Assembly (NCBI GenBank): GCA_022360595.1
Contig: JAKSCN010000501.1
Span: 1 to 14,245 of the forward strand
Source: Chromatiales bacterium
Lineage (GTDB): Bacteria; Pseudomonadota; Gammaproteobacteria; Chromatiales; Chromatiaceae
Reading direction: 5' to 3'
DNA: 14,245 bases
In this document: positions 1 to 7,877 of the stretch, one piece after another
Layout: each line of letters starts with the position of its first letter
How positions within the stretch are numbered: the stretch's first letter is position 1
The notes under the pieces: generated by a model
The model's database searches: none
Seen by the model: the letters and a program-made list of their open reading frames with translations, nothing else
What the model was told of the DNA's origin: nothing
Translations under genes and position numbers: made by a program

Positions 1-314
1 GCCATAGCAACCAATAGTTCAGCCCGTACCTGCTCATCAGAGATGGTGGTGACCTCTTTCACCTGCACCAATAGATGGATATTCTGATGGCTGAGAAAAT
101 AACCCGCCAACAGTTTGGTGAGCATTTTGCGATCACGACCACCTTGGTCACTATACTCACGGGAAACAAAGGGCATCGTCTCGGTGACAGAGCGCTTCTC
201 TACCGCGACTTCAGCCTCCTTGATCAGTTGACGCACCTGCTGCTCCGGTGTCTTCTGCTCACCGCCACAGGCGACCAGCAGCAGTAACAACAACAGAGCA
301 GCGATGCGTTGCAT
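1..314 (-). CDS. Predicted lipoprotein, C-terminus cut by window edge
   Basis: About 104 residues are visible from an ATG at 314, and the gene runs off the left edge. The start MQRIAALLLLLLLVACGGE is a lipoprotein signal peptide: one positive charge, a leucine run, then the lipobox LVAC with the acylated Cys at residue 16. A membrane-anchored periplasmic location is therefore expected. The mature part begins with a charged helix (residues about 20-42) and then a TMPFVSREYSDQGGRDR stretch. That pattern resembles small NTF2-like/SnoaL-fold lipoproteins, but this fold guess is inference from sequence feel only. It begins 10 bases after the stop of the DUF302 gene on the same strand, so the two are probably cotranscribed. 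No strong Shine-Dalgarno is seen, which suggests translational coupling. Function unknown. Confidence 0.75.
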   Translation of the reverse strand, partial: MQRIAALLLLLLLVACGGEQKTPEQQVRQLIKEAEVAVEKRSVTETMPFVSREYSDQGGRDRKMLTKLLAGYFLSHQNIHLLVQVKEVTTISDEQVRAELLVAM

Positions 315-324
315 GGCGGCAATT

Positions 325-708
325 CTACTGCAGACGAGCAGCGACACGCTGCAGCTTCTCTTTGGCCTCGGCCGCGACAGCCTGTACTTCATCAGATTCA
401 GACAGCCCCATGACGGTAACCGGGTCCATGAAGCTCACTACTGTGCTATCACCCTCGGCCCGAACCACAAGGTTGCAGGGCAACAGCGCCCCGGCATTAG
501 GCTCGGCGGCTAATACCCGATCAGCCAGTTTTGGATTACAGGCGCCCAGAATACGATAACTGGGAATATCCTTATCCATTTTCGCCTTGAATACCGCCTG
601 AACATCCACCTCGCTGACGATGCCCAGTTGTTCTTCCATTAACGCCGCTTTCACTGTCTCAATAGCTTCAGCGAAAGGTTGATTCAATGTGATATTAAAT
701 TCGTACAT
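325..708 (-). CDS. DUF302 family protein
   Basis: The product is a small cytoplasmic protein of the DUF302 family, with no established biochemical role. The family hallmark is the segment YRILGACNPKLADRVL followed by EPNAGALLPCNLVV, both clearly present in the middle of the protein, then a conserved MDPVTVMG near the C-terminus. An in-frame ATG lies four codons upstream at 720, giving 131 residues, but it has no ribosome binding site. The ATG at 708 has GGAG six bases before it, so MYEFNITL (127 residues) is the preferred start. The gene follows dapB by roughly 55-70 bases on the same strand and precedes the lipoprotein gene, so it may be a distal member of the dapB transcript. Identification of the family is firm; function is not known. 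Confidence 0.85.
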   Translation of the reverse strand: MYEFNITLNQPFAEAIETVKAALMEEQLGIVSEVDVQAVFKAKMDKDIPSYRILGACNPKLADRVLAAEPNAGALLPCNLVVRAEGDSTVVSFMDPVTVMGLSESDEVQAVAAEAKEKLQRVAARLQ

Positions 709-775
709 CTGCTGCTCCATTACAAATCTGATTATGGCCGTAGCCCTGGGGACTGACCGTTACTGCCCCTGACCA

Positions 776-1576
776 TCACAGGCCGAGAACATCCTGCATG
801 TCATACAAGCCTTTGCCCTTCTCCTGAATCCAACCGGCGGCACGGGCCGCACCGTTGGCAAAGGTCATGCGGCTGGAGGCCTTGTGGGTGATCTCGACCC
901 GCTCACCTTCAGCGGCAAACATCACCGTATGTTCACCGACGATATCGCCCGCGCGGATAGTCTCAAAACCGATAGTCTGGCGATCGCGGGCGCCGGTGAT
1001 GCCTTCACGGCCATAAACTGCACACTTTTTCAGATCACGCCCCAAAGCCTCAGCCACCACTTCGCCCATACGCAAAGCGGTACCCGAGGGGGCATCTACC
1101 TTGTGACGGTGATGGGCTTCGATCACCTCAATATCAACCGTGTCGCCCAGCACCTTGGCTGCGGTCTGCAACAACTTCAGGCAGAGATTGACACCGACAC
1201 TCATATTCGGCGCAAATACCACGCCGATAGTTTCGGCAGCTTTTTCCAACGTCGCTTTCTGCTGATCATCGAGACCGGTGGTACCGATAACAATCTGCTT
1301 GGCATGGGCCTGGCAGAGCGCGACATGTTGCATGGTAGCAGCCGGTGAAGTGAAATCGATCACCACATCAAAATCATCGACAACCTTCGCCAGGTCATCG
1401 GTAATAGCTACATCCAGCTTGCCTACACCGGCCACTTCTCCAGCATCAGCGCCCATCAGAGTGCTCTCTGCCCTTTCGGTGGCGGCGCCAAGCACCAAAC
1501 CCTCGGCATCGGTTACAGCCTGAACCAGTGCTTTACCCATTCTGCCGGCGGTGCCTACAACGGCTACACGTATCAT
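776..1576 (-). CDS. dapB: 4-hydroxy-tetrahydrodipicolinate reductase DapB
   Basis: Cytoplasmic enzyme of the diaminopimelate/lysine pathway. It reduces the DapA product to tetrahydrodipicolinate using NAD(P)H, feeding peptidoglycan cross-links and lysine. The 266 residues are normal for the family. Seen in the sequence: the N-terminal nucleotide-binding loop GTAGRMGKAL (residues 8-17), VVIDFTSP (71-78), IGTTG (97-101), FAPNMSVGVN (121-130), and the active-site signature EAHHRHKVDAPSGTAL (153-168). His155 and Lys159 occupy the known catalytic positions. The ATG at 1576 is preceded by a purine-rich AGGGGACGGGCAG, a usable ribosome binding site. It lies 99 bases after dnaJ on the same strand. 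A dnaJ-dapB junction is common in gammaproteobacteria. A TAAAAT sequence in the gap could be a -10 element, but no good -35 accompanies it. Confidence 0.97.
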   Translation of the reverse strand: MIRVAVVGTAGRMGKALVQAVTDAEGLVLGAATERAESTLMGADAGEVAGVGKLDVAITDDLAKVVDDFDVVIDFTSPAATMQHVALCQAHAKQIVIGTTGLDDQQKATLEKAAETIGVVFAPNMSVGVNLCLKLLQTAAKVLGDTVDIEVIEAHHRHKVDAPSGTALRMGEVVAEALGRDLKKCAVYGREGITGARDRQTIGFETIRAGDIVGEHTVMFAAEGERVEITHKASSRMTFANGAARAAGWIQEKGKGLYDMQDVLGL

Positions 1577-1675
1577 CTGCCCGTCCCCTTGATTCTGTTA
1601 TTGATGCTGCGGAGACAACATGGAAATTGCACCGCAACGCTATTTTAATGGCGACCCGAACTGTCCAACCCGCCG

Positions 1676-2824
1676 TTAGAAGCCCATACTTTCAAAAAAC
1701 TTTTTTACGCCATCCACCCATGTCGTTGAGTGCGGACTGTGCTTCTCGACAGAGCCCTGCATGCTCTCTTCAAGCTGGCGCAGCAGCTCTTTCTGCTTGT
1801 CGGTGAGATTGACCGGCGTCTCCACCATTACCCGGCAGAGCAGATCGCCCACGGCCCCACCACGCACCGGTTTAACACCTTTACCACGCATGCGGAATAG
1901 TTTGCCCGACTGGGTGCCTGCCGGGATCTTCAATTTCACCTTGCCATCCAACGTAGGCACTTCAAGTTCACCGCCCAGCGCGGCAGTCACAAAACTGATC
2001 GGCACTTCACAGAACAGGTGATTATCTTCCCGCGAGAAGATCTCATGTTCCTTAACTTGAACCTGCACATAAAGATCACCGGACGGACCACCATTCTCAC
2101 CCGCTTCACCTTCGCCAGCCAGACGAATTCGATCCCCCGTATCCACGCCTGGGGGCACTTTCACGGATAAGGTCTTATGCTGTTCAACACGCCCAACCCC
2201 ATGGCAGGCGGAGCAGGGATCGGTAATCACCGACCCCTTACCGTGACAGGTGGGACAAGTCTGCTGTACAGAGAAGAAGCCTTGCTGCATACGCACCTGA
2301 CCGTGACCGCCACACGTATCACAGGTTTTGGGCTTAGAGCCCTTCTTGGCGCCGGTACCGGAACAGACGTTACATTTGACCATGGTCGGCACCCGGATCT
2401 TTACTGTGGTGCCGGCAACAGCATCCTCCAGCGATAGCTGCAGGTTATAGCGAAGATCGGCACCGCGATGAACACGCGAGCCGCCCCGGCCACCACCGCC
2501 ACCAAAGATATCACCAAACACATCGCCAAAGATGTCGCTGAAATTGGCGTTACCACCACCGAAGCCACCCGGGCCACCACCGCCCATAGAGGGATCGACA
2601 CCCGCATGACCGAACTGGTCATATGCGGTGCGCTTCTGCGCGTCGGAAAGCACTTCGTAGGCCTCTTTCGCCTCTTTAAAGCTTTTTTCTGCTTCCTCGG
2701 CACCGTCACCGGAATTTCTATCCGGGTGATATTTCATGGCAAGCCGCCGATAGGCCTTCTTCAGTTCAGCCTCACTGGCATTCTTGCTTACACCCAGGAC
2801 TTCGTAATAGTCACGCTTAGACAT
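1676..2824 (-). CDS. dnaJ: Chaperone protein DnaJ (Hsp40)
   Basis: Cochaperone that delivers unfolded clients to DnaK and stimulates its ATPase. All domains of a type I DnaJ are present. The J domain (about residues 1-70) has the essential HPD at 33-35. A Gly/Phe-rich linker includes GGGGPGGFGGG and DIFGDVFGDIFGGGGG. The zinc-binding domain has four CxxCxGxG repeats (CNVCSGTG, CDTCGGHG, CPTCHGKG, CSACHGVG). The C-terminal substrate-binding domain carries LAGEGEAG and MRGKGVKPVRGG. The open frame could begin at a TTG two codons upstream (2830), but the family starts MSKRDYYEVLG, so the ATG at 2824 is chosen, giving 382 residues. It follows dnaK by about 150 bases that hold two RNA hairpin regions, so its level is probably set partly by that structure. 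It sits last in the hrcA-grpE-dnaK-dnaJ set. Confidence 0.97.
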   Translation of the reverse strand: MSKRDYYEVLGVSKNASEAELKKAYRRLAMKYHPDRNSGDGAEEAEKSFKEAKEAYEVLSDAQKRTAYDQFGHAGVDPSMGGGGPGGFGGGNANFSDIFGDVFGDIFGGGGGRGGSRVHRGADLRYNLQLSLEDAVAGTTVKIRVPTMVKCNVCSGTGAKKGSKPKTCDTCGGHGQVRMQQGFFSVQQTCPTCHGKGSVITDPCSACHGVGRVEQHKTLSVKVPPGVDTGDRIRLAGEGEAGENGGPSGDLYVQVQVKEHEIFSREDNHLFCEVPISFVTAALGGELEVPTLDGKVKLKIPAGTQSGKLFRMRGKGVKPVRGGAVGDLLCRVMVETPVNLTDKQKELLRQLEESMQGSVEKHSPHSTTWVDGVKKFFESMGF

Positions 2825-2890
2825 GGTCAATTCACTTCATTCCATCACCGGTCACTCATCCCGGTCTTTCCAATCTTAATCGTCTGATAC

Positions 2891-2928
2891 GCGAAGACGC
2901 AGCGAATCGGAAACCCGCTGCGTCTCGC
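2891..2928 (-). promoter_or_regulatory. Long hairpin in the dnaK-dnaJ gap
   Basis: GCGAGACGCAGCG (2928-2916 on the minus strand) pairs with CGCTGCGTCTTCGC (2904-2891). The 13-bp stem has one bulged base and an 11-base loop. It would form in the dnaK-dnaJ mRNA. The sequence after the stem in the direction of transcription (GTATCAGACG) has no U-run, so it is not a typical intrinsic terminator. It may instead stabilise the dnaK message, serve as a processing site or reduce dnaJ expression; these roles are inference. The fold is certain from base complementarity; its role is not. Confidence 0.6.
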
Positions 2929-2933
2929 ACACA

Positions 2934-2976
2934 TCACTGTCTCCGCCAGGCGGATTGCGCGTCTGCGCGCCAGTGA
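2934..2976 (-). promoter_or_regulatory. Branched RNA structure just after dnaK stop
   Basis: TCACTG directly after the dnaK TAA (2976-2971, minus strand) pairs with CAGTGA (2939-2934). This outer 6-bp stem encloses two small hairpins: GCGC..GCGC, and TCCGC/GCGGA around a three-base loop. Together with the next hairpin at 2891-2928 it fills most of the dnaK-dnaJ gap. It may protect the 3' end of dnaK mRNA or modulate dnaJ. There is no U-tract, so termination here is unlikely. Confidence 0.4.
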
Positions 2977-4908
<1,932 letters not shown>

Positions 4909-4962
4909 TGTTCGGTGTCTCCAAAAACTAAATCTTTGTTCTAAAATCAGCTGTTTACTCAG

Positions 4963-4989
4963 ATGGGGTATAACCCTGATTTTTTCAAG
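4963..4989 (-). promoter_or_regulatory. Sigma-32 (RpoH) heat-shock promoter for dnaK
   Basis: On the minus strand CTTGAA (4989-4984) is followed after 15 bases by CCCCATCT (CCCCAT at 4968-4963). The sigma-32 consensus is CTTGAA, 13-17 bases, then CCCCATnT, so both elements match almost fully. Transcription would start near 4955, giving a leader of about 45 bases before the dnaK ATG at 4908. The match is seen directly; use by RpoH is inferred from the known consensus. Confidence 0.85.
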
Positions 4990-5016
4990 TCTCTCGAAAA
5001 AGAGTCTCTCAATCTG

Positions 5017-5592
5017 TTAGCCAGCGGCCTGTGAAACCATGACCATCGCTGGGCGCACCAGGCGACCATTGAGGGTATAACCCTTCTGCACAACGGTAAC
5101 GACAGTGTTCGCCGGCACATCGTCCCGGGGCATCATGGACATTGCCTGATGGAATTCCGGGTTGAAGGGCTCACCTTCGGGGTTGATCTGCACCACCTCG
5201 AACTTCTCCATCACACCGGTCAGCATTTTCAGGGTCAGTTCGGTGCCCTCACGCAGTTTGGCGATATCGGCTTTCTCGTCCTGAGCGGCGCTCAATCCCA
5301 GCTCCATGCTATCCATCACCGGCAGCAACTCATTAACAAAGCGTTCCAAGGCGAATTTATGGGCATTTTCCAGGTCACGCTCATTGCGCTTGCGCAGATT
5401 ATCCATCTCCGCATGCACCCGCATCAGCTGATCGCGATGCTCTTCCGCCTTGTTAAGGGCCTCCTCCAGTTGGCTACGAAGATCCTCTTCGCTACTGGCC
5501 TCAGCCGCTTCAGAATCGGCCGCTTCGGTGGTGACAGTCTCTTCGGTGTCACTCTGTTCCGGCTGTTCGACCGCTTCCTGTTCTTTATCCAT
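5017..5592 (-). CDS. grpE: Nucleotide exchange factor GrpE
   Basis: Dimeric cochaperone that releases ADP from DnaK and can act as a thermosensor of the chaperone cycle. The 191 residues have the usual layout. A disordered acidic N-terminus rich in Glu, Ala and Ser occupies about residues 1-35. A long coiled-coil helix follows (LRSQLEEALNKAEEHRDQLMR), with the conserved MDNLRKRNERDLENAHKFA. A four-helix region comes next, and the C-terminal beta domain carries the signature VVQKGYTLNGRLVRPAMVMV. The ATG at 5592 has a good ribosome binding site (AGAGGTAG). It sits between hrcA and dnaK on the same strand, with gaps of 121 and 108 bases. The order hrcA-grpE-dnaK-dnaJ is the classical one. Confidence 0.97.
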   Translation of the reverse strand: MDKEQEAVEQPEQSDTEETVTTEAADSEAAEASSEEDLRSQLEEALNKAEEHRDQLMRVHAEMDNLRKRNERDLENAHKFALERFVNELLPVMDSMELGLSAAQDEKADIAKLREGTELTLKMLTGVMEKFEVVQINPEGEPFNPEFHQAMSMMPRDDVPANTVVTVVQKGYTLNGRLVRPAMVMVSQAAG

Positions 5593-5630
5593 TCTGCTAC
5601 CTCTAACAATTAACCGTTGACGATAATCAT

Positions 5631-5699
5631 GCGGATATCAGCCCCTTTCGGCGCTGTTCGCTGCCGAATGAGATTCACATCCGCTGGAATTCAATTCCC
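5631..5699 (-). promoter_or_regulatory. Structured hrcA-grpE intergenic RNA
   Basis: The 121-base gap can fold as a two-level hairpin. The outer stem is GCGGAT/ATCCGC (5679-5684 with 5631-5636). The inner stem is TTCGGC/GCCGAA (5663-5668 with 5647-5652). An adjoining palindrome, GGAATT-G-AATTCC on the minus strand, occupies 5687-5699. A TTGAA at 5694-5690 with CTCATT 17 bases further is a poor sigma-32 resemblance, which I do not call a promoter. No U-tract follows the stems. A role in processing or partial attenuation between hrcA and grpE is inference. Confidence 0.35.
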
Positions 5700-5713
5700 C
5701 TCTATTGGGGCGG

Positions 5714-6766
5714 TTATGGCTTTTTCAAGGCCGCCCCAAGTAATTTTGCGGTGACATCAACAATCGGGATCACCCGGTCGTAGGCCATACGGGTCGGCCC
5801 AATCACGCCAAGCACACCGGCCACTTTGTCATCCACTTCATACGGCGCTGTTACTACACTGCAGTGGTCAAGTGGCTGATAACCGGACTCTTCACCGATA
5901 AAGATCTGGATTCCCTGGGCTCTCATTGACTCATCCAACAGATGCAGCAGCTCATGTTTCTCGCTAAATGAGTCGAATAGCTGGCGCAGACGATCCATAT
6001 GGGAGAACTCATCAAAGTTCATCAAGTTGGTCTGCCCCGCCATGACAAAATCGTTGTCATTGCTGGGCGAGATAACCTGTTCCGACATCTCCAGGGCCCG
6101 CTGCATAATCCTGTTCATGTCATCTCTGGCAACCTGCATCTCCTCGATCAGCTTGCCGTGCATCTCCTCCAGATCAGAGCCTGCATAGTGCTGGTTGAGC
6201 ATATTGGCGGCCTGTTCTAACTCCGATGCGCTGTACACCTTGCGAGTGTTGATCACCCGGTTATGCACCTCGCCCTCCCGCGTCACCAGGATGGTCAGCA
6301 CCCGGTTACCCGACAGAGGCAAGAACTCGATCTGACGAAACACCACATGCTCACGCTTGGGAATCATCACCAGGCCGGCCATCTGAGTAAAACTGGAGAG
6401 CAGCTTCGAGGCCGACTCCACCAACCCGGAGTGATCATCATCACAGCTCAACTGCTGGCGCAGGGTCTGTACCTCTACCGAATCGAGGGGTTTGATCGTC
6501 AGCAGCGAATCTACAAACAGCCGGTAGCCGCTTACCGTGGGCACACGCCCAGCGGATGTGTGGGGTGATGCGACCAGTCCCAGGTCTTCCAAATCAGACA
6601 TCACATTACGAATAGTCGCCGGACTGAGTTCAAGGCCGGAGTCTTTCGCCAGGGTTCGGGAGCCAACCGGCTCACCATCACGGATATAGCGCTCCACCAG
6701 CACTTTCAGTAGCTGTTGAGCCCTCTCGTTGAACGCTGAATCTTTTATTGATTTCTGCCCTGCCAC
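5714..6766 (-). CDS. hrcA: Heat-inducible transcription repressor HrcA
   Basis: Repressor that binds the CIRCE operator and blocks transcription of heat-shock genes; its folding is helped by chaperonin in known systems. The 350 residues are full length. The N-terminal winged-helix domain has QLLKVLVERYIRDGEPVGSRTLA and the recognition region LSPATIRNVMSDLEDLGLV, followed by SPHTSAGRVPTVSGYR. Further in are the GAF-like dimer domain and a C-terminal segment with GVLGVIGPTRMAYDRVIPIVD. The start is GTG at 6766, supported by GAGG six bases upstream and by the family N-terminus. No in-frame ATG precedes it. A CIRCE operator lies 33 bases upstream, so the gene is very probably autoregulated. It is the first gene of the heat-shock operon and is divergent from nadK. 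Confidence 0.97.
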   Translation of the reverse strand: MAGQKSIKDSAFNERAQQLLKVLVERYIRDGEPVGSRTLAKDSGLELSPATIRNVMSDLEDLGLVASPHTSAGRVPTVSGYRLFVDSLLTIKPLDSVEVQTLRQQLSCDDDHSGLVESASKLLSSFTQMAGLVMIPKREHVVFRQIEFLPLSGNRVLTILVTREGEVHNRVINTRKVYSASELEQAANMLNQHYAGSDLEEMHGKLIEEMQVARDDMNRIMQRALEMSEQVISPSNDNDFVMAGQTNLMNFDEFSHMDRLRQLFDSFSEKHELLHLLDESMRAQGIQIFIGEESGYQPLDHCSVVTAPYEVDDKVAGVLGVIGPTRMAYDRVIPIVDVTAKLLGAALKKP

Positions 6767-6799
6767 ACTTCGCCTCGGATACCATGGTCTCCTTATGGT

Positions 6800-6826
6800 T
6801 TAGCACTCGATGCCAGAGAGTGCCAA
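6800..6826 (-). promoter_or_regulatory. CIRCE operator (HrcA binding site)
   Basis: On the plus strand TTAGCACTC (6800-6808) is followed by nine bases and GAGTGCCAA (6818-6826). The CIRCE consensus is TTAGCACTC-N9-GAGTGCTAA, so only one base differs. The site begins a few bases after the predicted transcription start of hrcA, the usual place for HrcA repression. No second CIRCE is seen before grpE, dnaK or dnaJ. Confidence 0.95.
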
Positions 6827-6836
6827 CTCTGCCGCG

Positions 6837-6866
6837 ATTATTCATGTCCCAGCGCGGGAGTGTCAA
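6837..6866 (-). promoter_or_regulatory. Sigma-70-type promoter of hrcA
   Basis: On the minus strand a perfect -35 TTGACA (6866-6861) is followed after 18 bases by AATAAT (6842-6837), five of six to TATAAT. Transcription would start near 6830, with CIRCE occupying about the first 30 transcribed bases. The -35 region reads CCCTTGACA, which also resembles a sigma-32 -35, but no CCCCAT-like -10 follows at the right distance. Vegetative sigma plus HrcA control is therefore the simplest reading. Confidence 0.75.
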
Positions 6867-6909
6867 GGGAAAAACCTTCCAGTTCAGCCGGTGGAACCGA
6901 TGTCTCATA

Positions 6910-6938
6910 TTGGCACCCGCAGACAGGCGTGTTAACTT
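6910..6938 (+). promoter_or_regulatory. Possible promoter of nadK-recN
   Basis: TTGGCA (6910-6915) is followed after 17 bases by TAACTT (6933-6938), with a TG one base before the -10 (extended -10 form). The -10 matches only three of six bases, so this is a weak call. It lies 54 bases upstream of the nadK start in the divergent gap with hrcA. No LexA-type CTG-N10-CAG box is seen here, although recN is SOS-controlled in E. coli. Confidence 0.3.
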
Positions 6939-6991
6939 TCCGCTCAACACCACCTTTTCTGGGAAACAAGGGCTCAAGCGCTTCATCAACA

Positions 6992-7858
6992 ATGCCGCAA
7001 ACATTCAAAACCATCGGTCTGATCGGGAAACGGGGCGACCCCAGTCCCCGGGATACGTTACTGAAGCTGGCTAGCTTCCTGCGCGAGCGCGGTCAGCACG
7101 TCTTGTTGGAACAGGAGACAGCCAAGCGTATCGGCGATCACCAGTTGGCGATAGGCTCTATCGAAACCATCGGCCAACAGTGCGATCTGGCGCTGGTAGT
7201 CGGGGGTGACGGCACCCTGCTCCACACGGCCCGTGATCTGGCGGACCACAATGTTCCGCTGGTAGGGGTCAACCTCGGACGGCTCGGTTTTCTGGCGGAT
7301 GTATCGCCTGATGAGATGTTTGAGACCTTGGAGGGAATTTTCGCGGGCGATTACGATGAAGAGCACCGCTTTCTGCTCTCTGGCGAGATCAACGGTGAGC
7401 GCCACAAGGCGTTCAACGACGTGGTCATCCACAAGTGGAACACCGCTCGGATGATCGAATCCGAGACCTATATCGACGGCCGTTTTGTGGACGCACAGCG
7501 CTCCGATGGCATGATCATCTCCACACCAACCGGCTCCACCGCCTATGCCCTGTCCGGGGGCGGCCCGCTAATGCACCCCAGCTTAAACGCCATGGTACTG
7601 GTACCGATCTGCCCGCACCGGTTAAGCAACCGTCCCATTGTAGTGAGTGGAGACAGCAAGATCGAAATTGTCGTCTGCGGTCACACCGAGAGTGAACATG
7701 TGCGCTTTACCTGCGACGGCCAGGATAGCCAAACCCTGGTACAGAAACAGGTTACCGTCAATAAGCATCAGAATCCTGTACGGCTGATCCATCCCAAGGA
7801 TCATGACCACTTTAATATCCTCCGCGCCAAGCTGGGCTGGGGCGGCCATCCTCACTAA
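6992..7858 (+). CDS. nadK: NAD kinase
   Basis: Cytoplasmic ATP-dependent kinase that phosphorylates NAD to NADP and so sets the NADP(H) pool. The 288 residues fit the family. Seen: N-terminal FKTIGLIGKRG, the catalytic GGDGTLL (GGDG at 71-74, with the essential Asp73), GVNLGRLGFL (92-101), the substrate-binding FNDVVIHKWNTAR (141-153), and the long signature SDGMIISTPTGSTAYALSGG followed by GGPLMHPSLNAM and NRPIVV. The frame is open upstream to a GTG at 6860, but the extra 44 residues are unlike the family, so the ATG at 6992 is used; its ribosome binding site is weak. It is divergent from hrcA and followed by recN after 19 bases. This nadK-recN pairing is common in gammaproteobacteria and implies one transcript. 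Confidence 0.96.
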   Translation: MPQTFKTIGLIGKRGDPSPRDTLLKLASFLRERGQHVLLEQETAKRIGDHQLAIGSIETIGQQCDLALVVGGDGTLLHTARDLADHNVPLVGVNLGRLGFLADVSPDEMFETLEGIFAGDYDEEHRFLLSGEINGERHKAFNDVVIHKWNTARMIESETYIDGRFVDAQRSDGMIISTPTGSTAYALSGGGPLMHPSLNAMVLVPICPHRLSNRPIVVSGDSKIEIVVCGHTESEHVRFTCDGQDSQTLVQKQVTVNKHQNPVRLIHPKDHDHFNILRAKLGWGGHPH

Positions 7859-7877
7859 CCAGGGATTTGGAAGGCCT

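Noticed and set aside
6860..6991. N-terminal extension of nadK from a GTG at 6860
   Set aside because: The 44 extra residues are not NAD kinase-like and coincide with the -35 region of hrcA. The ATG at 6992 gives the family N-terminus.
6678..7004. A 108-codon minus-strand frame overlapping the hrcA start and the promoter region
   Set aside because: It overlaps hrcA, the CIRCE operator and the nadK start in another frame, and its translation resembles no family I know. The GTG start of hrcA with its own GAGG explains the region.
7803..7877. Longer recN start at 7803 overlapping the end of nadK
   Set aside because: The family begins with a MLxSLHIRDxAIV-like sequence, which starts at 7878 with a ribosome binding site. 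The upstream 25 residues read from nadK codons in another frame.
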